Below, piece by piece: positions 42,707-52,600 of a stretch of 64,000 bases of DNA. The stretch is from contig DAHWGX010000005.1 of NCBI GenBank assembly GCA_027335985.1, forward strand, positions 21,641 to 85,640. The letters are read 5' to 3'. The stretch comes from Nitrospirota bacterium. Its GTDB lineage: Bacteria; Nitrospirota_A; Leptospirillia; Leptospirillales; Leptospirillaceae. The position numbers and the translations under genes are program-made. The notes beneath the pieces were generated by a model. The model did no database searches. It had not been told where the DNA came from and worked only from the letters and a program-made list of their open reading frames with translations. Each line of letters begins with the position of its first letter. The stretch's first letter is position 1.

Positions 42707-44326
42707 TCAGGAAAGCTTGCCGCCTTGTTCTGTCCGGAAGGAAGATGTGAGGGCCGAGAGGGACCGGACAATGTCCCGGAGGCGCTCGACAGCCGGTACT
42801 GCGGATGAAATGTCCTTGCCCCGGGCTTCCATGATCCCCGCGAGCGCGTTCACCGCCTCCAGGATCCGGTCGGAGGACATCTTCTGCACCTCCGTCTCTT
42901 CCACGATGATGTCGACGTTGTGCCCGGTGGTCCGGACCATTCCGGCCAAGGTATCGAGGACCTTTTCTGCCTGACCCGCCTTGGCTCCGCAATCTGCCAG
43001 AGCTGAGGCCTCCTTGCGGATGTCTGAGACCGTTTCTGCGATGGAGGTCTGAATCTCCGCGATGGCGGTGCTGATCCCCTCGGTGGCTTTCGAGGTCGTT
43101 TGGGCAAGCTTCCGGACCTCCTCCGCCACGACGGCGAATCCCCGGCCCTGTTCCCCGGCCCGGGCGGCTTCGATCGCGGCGTTCAGTGCCAGGAGATTTG
43201 TCTGGGTGGCGATCGCGGTGATGGAGCCGGCGATGGTTCCAACTTTCTGGCTTGATTCCTCGAGACCGGCGATGCGATTCGCGAGGCTTGATATTTCATC
43301 GGAAGAGGTACGGACGGATTCGAGAACGCTCCGGACTGTCTTCGACCCATTGTCGGCCTCAGAGACCGCCTTCTTTGAGGACTTCCCCATTTCTACCGCC
43401 AGATTGCTTTCGCGTTGTGCTTCCTCCGCAAGACCCTGTGCCTTTTCCCGGACATCGGCAAGAGTGCCGACTGCCTCTCGGAATCCCTCGGAGACCGCCG
43501 AGAGAACCCGGGAGAGATGGTCGGCTTCTTGGGAGATTGTGAGGGCCTGATTGTTCAGGTCACCGGTCACTCCGGAAAGTTCCTCTATCAGCCGGTCGAT
43601 ACTCCGGCCCACCTCTCCGGCCTCGTCCTGTCCATCCACCCTCGAAAGACAGGTCAGATCCCGCGACGAGGCAAGGCGTACGGTTTCTGCGGCTAGTCCT
43701 AGTCGTTTTGCCATTTTTGACAGGGCCTTGAAATCCCAAAAGAGCACGATGGCCCAAGCCATGAGGGTCACGATCTGGACCCATGTCTGGAGCCTTCTCA
43801 GGTAGACGATACTCTGGTCTGTCTTCCGGATCTGACGAGAGATGTGGGCAAAAAGGAGGCGGGTCTCGGTGACGTAATGCGAAAAGGCGGGATGGGCGAT
43901 CTGCATCCACAGCAACGGCGCCAGTTTTTCGTGGTGGTTTTTGACCAGGTTCACGATCTGAATCGAGGTGGAATGGGCTTCGTTCCTGTCTTGGACCAGC
44001 TTCTTGACCGGTTCCAGATTTCCCCAGGCCTTTAGGGCATCGATCCGGAGACGCATCATCTGGACATGGGAGAGGGCCTTCATCTGGATGACCTGCGCCT
44101 GCACCGCGCTGAACTTGCTTTTCGGATTTTCTCCGAGTTCGGTCATGGATCGTTCCATACGGGATTCGGAGGCCATCATGAGGGCGAGGTCCACCGCCAC
44201 GCGCTGAAGCGCCGATTCGGATTTGAGCGAGAGAGTCACCTGGTGCTGGAGCCAGTACCCGGTTCCGATGTTGAGGCCCAGCATCAGAATGACCACGATA
44301 ACAGTTTTCTTGATGAGCATCTTCAT
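42707..44326 (-). CDS. Methyl-accepting chemotaxis protein
   Basis: Transmembrane chemoreceptor, 539 residues. TM1 ([18 protein letters not shown]) and TM2 ([15 protein letters not shown], about residue 190) flank a four-helix-like periplasmic sensor of about 165 residues with His/Met scattered through it. A HAMP-like region follows, then the signalling hairpin with the highly conserved [31 protein letters not shown]. No CWA/R-methylesterase genes are nearby. ATG 44326 follows AAGAGG. It ends with no CheB/R docking pentapeptide. Confidence 0.9.
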   Translation of the reverse strand: MKMLIKKTVIVVILMLGLNIGTGYWLQHQVTLSLKSESALQRVAVDLALMMASESRMERSMTELGENPKSKFSAVQAQVIQMKALSHVQMMRLRIDALKAWGNLEPVKKLVQDRNEAHSTSIQIVNLVKNHHEKLAPLLWMQIAHPAFSHYVTETRLLFAHISRQIRKTDQSIVYLRRLQTWVQIVTLMAWAIVLFWDFKALSKMAKRLGLAAETVRLASSRDLTCLSRVDGQDEAGEVGRSIDRLIEELSGVTGDLNNQALTISQEADHLSRVLSAVSEGFREAVGTLADVREKAQGLAEEAQRESNLAVEMGKSSKKAVSEADNGSKTVRSVLESVRTSSDEISSLANRIAGLEESSQKVGTIAGSITAIATQTNLLALNAAIEAARAGEQGRGFAVVAEEVRKLAQTTSKATEGISTAIAEIQTSIAETVSDIRKEASALADCGAKAGQAEKVLDTLAGMVRTTGHNVDIIVEETEVQKMSSDRILEAVNALAGIMEARGKDISSAVPAVERLRDIVRSLSALTSSFRTEQGGKLS

Positions 44327-44850
44327 GACGGACCTCTTGAAATGGGATCCTTGTGTGGTCTTAAACCTCAGGTTCTTTTTTCAATGAAAACCGATCAAAT
44401 TGAGGATCAGTTTAAGCCGACGTTCCCGGCGCGAAGACGTTTCCCCGACGGCACTGCATGGTGTTTTCTCAGGAACCCCCCCATACGTAAGTTCGGATCC
44501 TGCAGCAGAGACTCTCTGTCCTTCCGCGCTGTCGTTTCAGGGAGAGAGTCCCATCCTGCAAAGGGAAAGATGATTCGGTGCATTTTCCCGCTGGACTTTC
44601 CGGAGCTGTATTCGGGGTGGGGCTCCGAAGGTTGCCCTCCAACGGTTCCTTCTCATCGCGTTCCGCTCCGAAAGCGGCAGAAGTGTTTCGATCCGGGGGA
44701 GGGCTCGAAGTGCCGGAAGGGTGCCGAAGTTCCTGCCCCGGCAAACCCGCAATCGCGAGGACAATTTCCGAGAGATTGCCCGTTTTCGGGGATTCACATG
44801 ATCACTCTCCCTCATTTCGGCCGAGCTTTTCATTTATTTTTATTTCATCA
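44327..44850. other. No gene seen between the chemoreceptor and the ccoN terminator region
   Basis: About 520 bp lie upstream of the chemoreceptor on the minus strand. Frames on both strands are shadows without motifs. TTAAAC near 44410 (minus strand) is followed by GATCGG 14-15 nt later, a poor sigma-28 match. The region probably holds the chemoreceptor promoter only. Confidence 0.4.
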
Positions 44851-44885
44851 GAAAATAAAAGGGACGATGCGGATGCACCGTCCCT
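44851..44885 (-). terminator. Rho-independent terminator of ccoN
   Basis: On the minus strand an 11-bp stem (AGGGACGGTGC/GCATCGTCCCT, one G-U pair, four-base loop ATCC) is followed by TTTTATTTTC. It lies about 100 nt after the ccoN stop codon. Confidence 0.8.
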
Positions 44886-44896
44886 GGGACGAGAGG

Positions 44897-44955
44897 GGGA
44901 TTCCGGCTTCCAACTCGGAATCCCGTTCATCACCGGATCATGGGGATCCGGTGAT
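44897..44955. repeat. Two perfect inverted repeats between ccoN and its terminator
   Basis: GGGATTCCG (44897-44905) pairs with CGGAATCCC (44916-44924); ATCACCGGATC (44929-44939) pairs with GATCCGGTGAT (44945-44955). With the terminator at 44860-44885 this makes three consecutive stem-loops in the ccoN 3' untranslated region, which may stabilise the mRNA or bind a protein. Confidence 0.65.
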
Positions 44956-44985
44956 TTTCGAGAACAGGGCAGACTGTCGTATGTC

Positions 44986-46374
44986 CTACGCAGTCACCTT
45001 TTCTGGGGCGACAAGACGCTCGGCAGATTGGGAGGTTGCCACCCGATAGATGTTGTAGAGAAAGATCCATTGTCCGGCGATGATCATGAATCCTCCCCAG
45101 GCCCGGGCCACCATGTAGGGGTGAGCGGCCTGGACGGAAGCCACGTAGGGGATCTCGTAGACCTTGGCCGCCGCCTGGATCAGTCCGGCCGCAGTGAGCG
45201 AAGTCCAGAAGATGATGAATCCGATGGTCATGAGCCAGTAGTGATAGAGTTCGAGGGTCGGGTTGAACTTGCGTTTCAGGAGTCGTTCCAGACCGTAGTA
45301 CATGGCGCCGATCTCGATGAAAGAGGAGAACCCGAGGAGGGCCAGATGGGCGTGGGCCACGATCCAGTGGGTCCCGTGGACGTACCAGTTGATCGCCCGG
45401 GTCTGCTGGAAGCCGCCCTGGAACAGCAACGGAATGCCCATCAGGGTTCCGGTGATCGCCCAGCGAAGGGCCGGCACTTCGACGAAGAGTTTCCACTTGC
45501 CCTGCATGGTGAGGAGGGCGTTGGCGATAAAGGCCATTCCAGGGACCAGGATGAGGACGCCGGAAACCGAGGCGAAGGATTTCAGCCACTCGGGAACGGG
45601 AGCTCCCATCATGTGGTGCGCCCCGGGGGTGGAATAGAAGGCGAAGAGCCCCCAGAATGTGAGATGCGCCAGCTTGTGGCTGTACAGAGGATTGCCCGTA
45701 AGTTTTGGAATGATATACATGGCAATGGACATGGAAACCGGCGTCACCCAAATCCCGAGCTGGTTATGGGCGTTCCACCAGGTCACGAGGGCCTCGTTGA
45801 GCCCCGTGATGTGAAAGACCTCCACGCACTGGCTCAGGGAATAGACGGTCGCAAGGTACAGCAGCGAGGCCATCATGATCCAGGTGGTGGGGTAGATGCC
45901 TTTCACCGTACGGGTGAGGACCGTCATCCAGACATTGACGGCCAAGGGGACGAGGACAAAGAGGATCACATAGACGTCCACCGGCCAGATGAAGTCGGAA
46001 TATTCGCGGCCGGAGGTCATGCCCAGATCGATGGAGATATCTGCTACGGTGATGCCGAGGTTCCAGAGCCAGATGTTCATGACACCGAGCCGTTCGCTCC
46101 AGAGCTTCGTCCCGCAGAGGACGGGGGTCATGTAGTACATGGCAGCCCCGAAGGCCATGGATATCCAGGCATAGATCACGGTCATCACATGGACGGGTCG
46201 GATATGGCCGAAGTTCAGATAGGGAGTTCCGTTCAGGACATCCGGATACGCCAGCTTGAGCGAGGTGACAAACCCGAGCGTGGTTCCCATCGCCAGCCAG
46301 AATACCGACGAGATGATGGCGGTTTTCGCCGCGGTTCCGCTTGGAATCTCTTTCCCTTTTCCTGGTGCCATCAT
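44986..46374 (-). CDS. ccoN: CcoN-like haem-copper oxidase subunit I (cbb3 type), without CcoO/CcoP
   Basis: Twelve-helix oxygen-reducing subunit of a C-type haem-copper oxidase. Haem and copper ligands are present: GHIRPVHVM (His57/62), AHNQLG (His203, CuB), YSTPGAHH (His253/254, CuB) and HAHLALLGF (His341/343). A tyrosine at 247, six residues before the His pair, sits at the position of the cross-linked active-site tyrosine in cbb3 oxidases, which NO reductases lack, so I call it an oxidase. The 462 residues are complete. No CcoO, CcoP or CcoQ gene lies within the window. Transcribed from a sigma-54 promoter. Confidence 0.85.
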   Translation of the reverse strand: MMAPGKGKEIPSGTAAKTAIISSVFWLAMGTTLGFVTSLKLAYPDVLNGTPYLNFGHIRPVHVMTVIYAWISMAFGAAMYYMTPVLCGTKLWSERLGVMNIWLWNLGITVADISIDLGMTSGREYSDFIWPVDVYVILFVLVPLAVNVWMTVLTRTVKGIYPTTWIMMASLLYLATVYSLSQCVEVFHITGLNEALVTWWNAHNQLGIWVTPVSMSIAMYIIPKLTGNPLYSHKLAHLTFWGLFAFYSTPGAHHMMGAPVPEWLKSFASVSGVLILVPGMAFIANALLTMQGKWKLFVEVPALRWAITGTLMGIPLLFQGGFQQTRAINWYVHGTHWIVAHAHLALLGFSSFIEIGAMYYGLERLLKRKFNPTLELYHYWLMTIGFIIFWTSLTAAGLIQAAAKVYEIPYVASVQAAHPYMVARAWGGFMIIAGQWIFLYNIYRVATSQSAERLVAPEKVTA

Positions 46375-46499
46375 AATCCCCCCTTCACCATCCTGTTTGC
46401 CTTTCTGCGGCGCTTCATTTATGGCCGAATTTCCAACTCTTCCGGCATTCGCTTCCCATTCCCAATGCCGGGTATTGGCTAGGCCTTCCCGCCTTGAAA

Positions 46500-46515
46500 A
46501 GCAATCCCTGTGCCA
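46500..46515 (-). promoter_or_regulatory. Sigma-54 (RpoN) promoter of ccoN
   Basis: Minus strand: TGGCAC-AGGGA-TTGCT followed by TTT. This is the full consensus with GG at -24 and GC at -12 at the correct 5-bp gap. Transcription would start near 46489, giving a leader of about 115 nt. It is preceded by a divergently transcribed sigma-54 activator, which makes the assignment strong. Confidence 0.88.
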
Positions 46516-46572
46516 TCACCGTTGATTCGGGATTTATCTTTGTATTTCGAATTCTTGCATGACACGGCAAAT

Positions 46573-46657
46573 GAGTGGACACTCCCCTGCTCCTTTGGGG
46601 TTCCCGAATAAAATGGAAACGGGTTGTTTCTGGTCGACAACCGGATGCACACTCCCC
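46573..46657. promoter_or_regulatory. Candidate upstream activator sites
   Basis: GGTTGT-N9-ACAACC (46622-46627 and 46637-46642) is a 21-bp dyad 110-125 bp upstream of the sigma-54 -24 element. GAGTG-GA-CACTC (46573-46584) is a second short dyad. ACACTCCCC occurs twice (46579-46587, 46649-46657). Dimers of the neighbouring Fis-type activator would bind such sites; which one is real is open. Confidence 0.5.
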
Positions 46658-47014
46658 CCCGGGTCTGAGCTTCCGGATGGGGAGAGGTCCCGGGGAGGGT
46701 CGCTTCGATCTCCCGCTCCGACATATGCCGGCTTCTTTTCTTGAGACGCGTGAAATTCTAGAAGTATGCGGTGTTCAGGTCATTCAAGGGGGTTGGGGGG
46801 GATATCCGGAGGGTACGTGATTGGATTTTATTCTTGGGATTTGTTAGGTATATGGACGAACAGGACTTCGGAGGGATTTCTCCGGCAAGATGAGCCGCTT
46901 CCCCCTGCGTTCGCCGCCGGACCCGGTTCGGGGCGGATGCCGGCTCCTCACTCACCTTGGTCTTGAGGGTTTTGATTCGCCCTGCTATTCGCGGGCCTCA
47001 CAAAGGGGAGCAAA

Positions 47015-48427
47015 TTGCCTTTAAAGCAGAATTTTCAGAACAACATGTACCGGATACTGTCCCACCGCATTGCGGAACAGACCGATTCCTCCTTTCTGCT
47101 GATCGGAAACGACTACCGCATCCAGTGGATCTCGCGCCCCGTCAGGAAGCTTCTGTTCGAGGGTGAAGGGACTGTCGTGGGAAAGCTCTGCGCGAATGTC
47201 CTCAAAGATCGGGTGTGCTCCGCCCGTTGCCTCAAGGCCGGGGAGATGATCTCTCCCGCACAGAATGGAAATCCCTTCGGGCCTTTCTGTCTGGAGGAAC
47301 GACTGGATTCCTTCCAGATCCGCAATACTATTCTTCGGGATCCGAAAGGATCCTCTGTCGGCCTCCTGAAAATGATCGTTCCCCGGGAAGCCGGCATCCT
47401 TGAAGAATCTGCCGATAACGATACGGATCTCGAAAGCAGCCTCTTCGAGGCGGGAGGGGCATGCGAAACCTCCATCCCCTCCACCCTTTTGCGAGTCGCA
47501 CGGACCACCATTCCCGTTCTGCTCGTCGGAGAAACCGGGACCGGAAAAGAGGTTCTGGCTCACAGGATCCACAGCTTGAGTCCACGAAGGGAGCGGCCCT
47601 TCGTGGTTCTCGACCTTTCTGTCGTTCCGGAAACGCTCGTCGACGATTCCCTTTTCGGCCATGCCCGTGGATCCTTCACCGGGGCAACCGCCGATTATAC
47701 CGGCAAGCTGCTTCAGGCCGACAAGGGGACGCTTTTTCTGGATGAACTCGAGAACATTCCCCTCCCTGTCCAGGCAAAGCTTCTCCGCTTTCTCGAGACG
47801 GGAATCATCGAGCATATCGGCAAGAATCAGAGAACCCTGGTTGATGTCCGCATCCTGGCCGCCACCAATGTGGACCCGGTCAGGCTTCTTAACGAAGGAA
47901 GGCTCCGGGAAGATCTTTATTACAGGCTTCGGGGAATGACTGTGGACCTTCCGCCCCTCAGGGACAGAAAAGAGGAGATTCCCCTTCTGATCCGGTCTTT
48001 TAGGATCGCATGGGGAGAAAAGTATGGCGAACCGGTTCCCGAATTCGATGGTTCGGCAATCGACTGTTTCGCAAAGTATGCCTTTCCGGGGAACATTCGC
48101 GAGCTCAAGCATCTCGTCGATCTTTGCCTGGCCCTGTCTTCGGATCAGACAATCACGGAATTCAATCTTCCGGAACCTGTCCGAAAAATCCTGTCCGAGA
48201 GTCCGTCTCTTGGGGAGGAGCTAAAAAAAACCGCGTCCCAGGAACAGGAATGCGAGCCCATGAGGGCGACCCTCTCCTCGGTCGAGAGAAAGATGATCCA
48301 GAGAGCCCTTGCCGACAATCAGGGCCGCATATCTGAGACCGCAAAGATCCTCTCCATGAGCCGGATCACTCTTTGGCGAAAAATGCAAAAATATGGTCTG
48401 GACAAGAGGCATCCCTTCTCTCCCTGA
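47015..48427 (+). CDS. Sigma-54-dependent activator with N-terminal PAS domain
   Basis: Enhancer-binding protein of 470 residues. PAS-like domain residues 20-125 with Cys59, Cys68, Cys72 and Cys92 (GKLCANVLKDRVCSARCL...) in the pattern seen in many such regulators, possibly a redox or metal sensor. AAA+ domain: Walker A GETGTGKE (172-179), sigma-54 loop GSFTGA (219-224, Ser replacing Ala of GAFTGA), Walker B FLDELEN, and RLREDLYYRL arginine motif. A Fis-type HTH (AKILSMSRITLWRKMQKYGL) ends it. TTG 47015 follows GGGGAG. It is divergent from ccoN and probably activates it. Confidence 0.93.
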   Translation: MPLKQNFQNNMYRILSHRIAEQTDSSFLLIGNDYRIQWISRPVRKLLFEGEGTVVGKLCANVLKDRVCSARCLKAGEMISPAQNGNPFGPFCLEERLDSFQIRNTILRDPKGSSVGLLKMIVPREAGILEESADNDTDLESSLFEAGGACETSIPSTLLRVARTTIPVLLVGETGTGKEVLAHRIHSLSPRRERPFVVLDLSVVPETLVDDSLFGHARGSFTGATADYTGKLLQADKGTLFLDELENIPLPVQAKLLRFLETGIIEHIGKNQRTLVDVRILAATNVDPVRLLNEGRLREDLYYRLRGMTVDLPPLRDRKEEIPLLIRSFRIAWGEKYGEPVPEFDGSAIDCFAKYAFPGNIRELKHLVDLCLALSSDQTITEFNLPEPVRKILSESPSLGEELKKTASQEQECEPMRATLSSVERKMIQRALADNQGRISETAKILSMSRITLWRKMQKYGLDKRHPFSP

Positions 48428-48699
48428 CCCTCATGACCTCTCTCCGGGTTCTGGCCGGCCTGGAACGACAGTCCGGGGCACTTCTCCGGGTTCTGGCCGG
48501 CCGAATGCCGTAAGGCTTGCACCCAGCGCTTCTTGCAAACGAACCGGTTAACTCAAAACGGTACCGGCGAGAGACCCCTGGCGATGATTCATCGGAGGAA
48601 GAAAGCGAAGGGTTTGGAGAGAAAAATGAAGAATGAACCGACGAATGGGTGACAGAAAAAATTTGGTTCATTTTTTTGTTGCAGCCGATGGAAATGTGT
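48428..48699. other. Intergenic region downstream of the activator
   Basis: 270 bp without a gene. It contains a 20-bp direct repeat (separate entry). No terminator stem is clear after the activator gene. A T7 run near 48671 on the + strand precedes the tRNA 3' end but has no stem. Confidence 0.5.
48441..48502. repeat. 20-bp direct repeat, two copies
   Basis: TCTCCGGGTTCTGGCCGGCC occurs exactly at 48441-48460 and 48483-48502, 42 bp apart start to start. Each copy contains the palindrome GGCCGGCC. It lies just after the sigma-54 activator gene. I see no further copy in the immediate region. Confidence 0.7.
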
Positions 48700-48783
48700 T
48701 GGTGCGAGAGGGGGGACTTGAACCCCCACGGGTTTCCCCGCCAGATCCTAAGTCTGGTGCGTCTGCCATTTCGCCACTCTCGC
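48700..48783 (-). tRNA. tRNA-Leu (TAG anticodon)
   Basis: Minus strand: acceptor GCGAGAG pairs with CTCTCGC, anticodon stem CCAGA/TCTGG with loop CTTAGGA gives anticodon TAG (leucine, CUA codons), a long variable arm (GGCGGGGAAACCCGT) and T arm GGGGG-TTCAAGT-CCCCC. Discriminator A and encoded CCA (48700-48702). Confidence 0.95.
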
Positions 48784-48796
48784 TCGGAGAGCTTTC

Positions 48797-48825
48797 ATTC
48801 TAGGAGGTTTCGTTCCCTTTGACAA
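48797..48825 (-). promoter_or_regulatory. Promoter of tRNA-Leu
   Basis: On the minus strand TTGTCA (48820-48825) and TAGAAT (48797-48802) are 17 bp apart, ideally spaced, ending 14 nt before the tRNA 5' end. The -35 element overlaps the TTG start of the divergent membrane-protein gene. Confidence 0.7.
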
Positions 48826-49646
48826 TTGCCGGAACGAATGGATATCGTCTTTTTCTTCGTTTCTTCGCTTTGGGAAATACGCTCTTCGCCGGCATCCTTT
48901 TCGCTATGACCCGCCCGTCCCTTTCGACCCCCCTGTTCGAGTTTTCACTGCTCGCAGCCCTCCATGCCCTGGTTGTGGGCACCCTTGTCCCGCTTCTCCT
49001 CGACAGGTTTAGACGGGATTCCCCATTCTTTCGTGTGTCGGGGCTCTTTATTGCCACCGGCGACCTGGTCTTGATCACGGGGTTCCTCCTTCACCCCCGC
49101 TCCGCCCTTCCGGAGGAGGGCGGTCTGATGGTCACCGCCGGAATCCTGATGGCGGGTGTCACGCTTTTCTCAGGATCGTGGCGATTCCTTTACTGGACGG
49201 CTCTTTGCGGTGCGGCCACCCTGGGCGTCCTCCTCGGGGCCGTCCTGGCCCGGTCGGCCGTCGACCCCATTCCCTTTTCGATGATAGCCGCCCATGGAGT
49301 CCTGGGGGCCGGGCTCGGACTGTTTCCGCTCTTCTGGCTTCGGACGGAGGGCAGGATCGCTCGAAAGCTTCCCGTTCTGCTTTTCACCGCTGTGCTTCTC
49401 CTGTTGCTCATCCTCATTCTTCAAAACACCCTTATCTCGGGATCGATGGCCGTCTTCGCGGGGGGAGCGCTTCTCCTGGCCGGCGCGGGAGTCGGCAGGG
49501 AGGGGCGACTTCTTGGCCTTTTGTGTCTCTCCGTTGTCGGGGTTCTTCGTATTTCGGGCGTGCTTCTTCCGGGGGAATGGCTTTCCTTTCTGGGAATACT
49601 ACTCCTGGGAGGGTGTTTCTGGGGGTATTTCAGACAGGGGAGGTGA
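48819..49646 (+). CDS. Polytopic membrane protein of unknown function
   Basis: 275 residues with about eight to nine hydrophobic helices and almost no charged loops; no family recognised. TTG 48819 is preceded by TAGGAGG, a strong ribosome site, 10 nt upstream. The promoter for it would have to overlap the divergent tRNA-Leu gene. It is convergent with the triple-AAA gene (4 bp apart). Glycine and leucine dominate (GLLCLSVVGVLRISGVLL), consistent with a transport or sensor-membrane module. Confidence 0.65.
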   Translation: MTIAGTNGYRLFLRFFALGNTLFAGILFAMTRPSLSTPLFEFSLLAALHALVVGTLVPLLLDRFRRDSPFFRVSGLFIATGDLVLITGFLLHPRSALPEEGGLMVTAGILMAGVTLFSGSWRFLYWTALCGAATLGVLLGAVLARSAVDPIPFSMIAAHGVLGAGLGLFPLFWLRTEGRIARKLPVLLFTAVLLLLLILILQNTLISGSMAVFAGGALLLAGAGVGREGRLLGLLCLSVVGVLRISGVLLPGEWLSFLGILLLGGCFWGYFRQGR

Positions 49647-49649
49647 TGG

Positions 49650-52600
49650 TCAGGACGTTCCCGGCGGAGACTGTGTCGCCGCGACAGTCGGAGTCCCTTC
49701 GACGAGTTCGAGGCGATTGTCCATGATGCCGACCTTGAGGACGCTTCCGGAGGTCGGAGAGTGAGTCTGCCCTTCGAGATCCTTCAGGACGGGCAGAAGC
49801 ATGGACTGAATCTTCCTTGTCAGTTCGGACGCGGTGATTGTGGATGGATCGACCTGATAGGTGATGAAGGCGGGAATTTCCGGATCGACCTCGATCGTTC
49901 CCCTGAAGGGATGTTTCTCGAGAAAGCGGGACAGGGTCTCGTAAAGCGTCCGGCGGGACATATCGGTGATGTCCAAATCGGTGTAGGCGGGAAACGGAAC
50001 GATCAGGTCGAGCGCTCCAAGGGTCTCCCTGCTGAAGACCGGCAGAAAAGCCAGCCGTCGATTTTTTTTGGAAAGTGTGTCAAGGATCAGGTCCGCACGA
50101 TTTCCGCGGCGAGCGATCTCCATGTCGTCGCCGGAAAACAGTGACGTGGCGAGAATGAGGGTGCTTCTGGGAACGGATAGAGACTTTCCTCCCGAGGTGA
50201 TGACCCCCGAGCTCAGGTAGTCAGGGAGAAAATCCCAGGCCGACGGATGGGCCTGTTCGATGTTGTCGAGATAAAGGACGGCGTCCGGCCTCTCCTCAAG
50301 AATCGTGCGGAGCCCTTCGGGAACCGGGCTGGATTTTGTCGATCCAAGGGGGCGCTGGAGAATCATGCTGGCAAATAGGCGATCCGCATAAAGCCCCATG
50401 TCCCGGACCACAAGTCGTCCTTTGCCGGGATCAAGGTGATGCGCGATGGCCTGCGCCGCCTCCCTTTTTCCGGTTCCCCTCGGTCCGGCAAAGAGGAATG
50501 CGCCCATCACGGCCGCTCCTCCCTTTTTGATATCGTAGCCTGCGGCATCAAGAATGGATCGGATCTCGTCCTGGAACTCGGGACGACCCGGAAATCCCGG
50601 AAGGGATGCAGGTTCGGGCGGAGCCATCAGAATGGCACCATGTTCCTGATGTTCTTCTTCGGCCTCTCCCGTCTCCTGCGGAATTTGCGTGGGTTCGTCG
50701 AATTCGGAAAAATCGATCTTTTCTGCCGGAACTCCTTCGAGAATCCGGCTGAGGGCAAATTCTTCGAGCTCCGAGAAGAGGGATCGACCAAGTTCCGCTA
50801 GGTCCAGAAGGGAGGAAAAGCGACGTGCGATAAAGGGGTCGATTTTGTTGATGTCTTCGGCCCCGCCGATGAGCCAGACACCTTTGTCCTCATTGGCCTG
50901 GGCGAGCTCCATCACCTTCTGGTTGTAGATTTCTCCATGGTACCCGTAGTTGGAGAGCTGAACCTTGGGAAACAATTCTTCGAGAGGGTCCACGAAAATC
51001 ATTGAGGGACGATTTTTTCGACTTTTCAGAAGCAGATTCCGGAATTCCGTTCCGTCAAGTTTTTTGTCATCCGGAGTCATTAGAAATGACACTCCGGCCT
51101 GTTGTGCCAGCTTTTCGGCGATCATGCGGCGGATCGGTCGATTTCTTCCGATAATCAGAATCGATTCGTGGGATTTCTTTTGCCGATTTGAAAAGAGTTC
51201 GTTGGCCCGGTTGACGAGAATCGGACCCATCGTCTGGTCTGTCAGTCTCGATCGGATCACCTCCATAGGGCCGGCCGTCGGATCTTTCCAGTTCTGGGCC
51301 TTGCGCCGGATGGACACATCGACGTCAAGCTGCCGAAGCGAGCGACGCAGCTTCCGCGCATAATCGCTGCTGTGGAGAACGACATCCCGGATGTCTTCCG
51401 GCGCAAATCCCTCCATGATTGCGGCCAGTTTACCCAGGTCGAACCCTTCGATCATGTCGGGGGTCAGGAGAGGAACGTTTCCGGGCAGAATCTCGTTTTT
51501 TCTTGATTCCTCAAGAAGAAGGCGGGCCAGGAGGGATCTTCTTGTCTCCACATCCGGCAAGGGGACGGAGAGGATCCAGTGGATGATGGGGGGAGAGGTG
51601 AACTGTTTCGGAATCTCCTCTACATTTTCGGCCGAGGCGATGAGGAGATGAGTCCGGTTGCGAGCGAGCCGTCCCAGGAAAATCTGGATATTGTGAAGTC
51701 CCTGCGGATTGGTCTGGGCGGCCGCCGAGATGGTTTTCCCATAGTTTTCGAGGTAGATGACAAGGGGATTGAAGGGCTTGATCTTGAACAGAAAGCCCTT
51801 CCAGTAGTTGTCCAGAGCGGATCCGTCGATCGAAAGAAGGGGTTCGAGGGAGAAATTGTAAAAAGGACGCTTATATTCTCCGGCAAGAGCCCGGGCGAAG
51901 ATGGTGCGCCCGAGCTGGGAAGGACCGGTCAAAAGGATTCCGTTGGGAACAGCTCCGACCGTTTTCTGGGCGGATGCGACCTGATAGAAAATTTGCGACA
52001 GCTCGCCCTTGATCCCCGGATTTCCTGCGATCTGCTTGAAGTCCTCTCCCGGCACCAGAAGCCTTGTTTTTGAAACGGCGTTCGCTTCGTCTTCAAGCCC
52101 CATGCGAAAGAGCGCGACCAGGGAGAGGATCATGGCGCCCAAAAGCCACCCGGCGCCGGTTCCCATGCTGATCATCGATCCGATGGTCGCCGAAGACCTC
52201 AGTACGGCACCTGAGATCAGGAAAAATCCCCCGTAAACGATCGAGGAACTCCAGAAATAGATGGCCTTGGGCGCCATCCGGACCGGGTTCGGCTTGAAGA
52301 CGATATCCCCATCGGAATTTTCAGAGTGGACCTGGGATGGAATCAGGAGAAAGCAGAGGGCGGAGAGAAGGGTCACCCCTCCGAGAATCCAGAGCGTCAG
52401 CGCCAGCGTCGGGACAGAGGTTCGGAAAAAGAGTCCGGATCCGATCGTTACCAGGGCGACGAAGCTCCATGTACCCACAAAGGGAAGGGAAGGGGGGGGA
52501 ATTCCCCTGGGGCCCCGCTTCTTTTTCCCGGCTTGATAGGGACGACCGAGATTTTTTCCGATCCCGGCCAGAACCGCCGCGTGCATGAGAAGAAAAAGAA

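Larger units (their letters stand above)
46375..47014. promoter_or_regulatory. Divergent control region ccoN / sigma-54 activator
   Basis: 640 bp with no gene. On the minus strand is the sigma-54 promoter of ccoN; farther upstream are dyads that could bind the activator. TTGGAT (46821) and TAGGTA (46845), 18 bp apart, form a poor promoter for the activator. Frames here, including an 81-codon minus frame, lack ribosome sites and motifs. Confidence 0.6.

Noticed and set aside
44380..44430. Sigma-28-like promoter for the chemoreceptor (TTAAAC...GATCGG)
   Set aside because: The -10 part does not match GCCGATAA and the spacing is off; not strong enough to call.
44578..46482. 634-codon + strand frame opposite ccoN
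   Set aside because: It is antisense to a clearly conserved 12-helix oxidase; composition is hydrophilic shadow sequence with no motif or ribosome site.
46479..46724. 81-codon minus frame in the ccoN control region
   Set aside because: It covers the sigma-54 promoter and has no ribosome site or homology.
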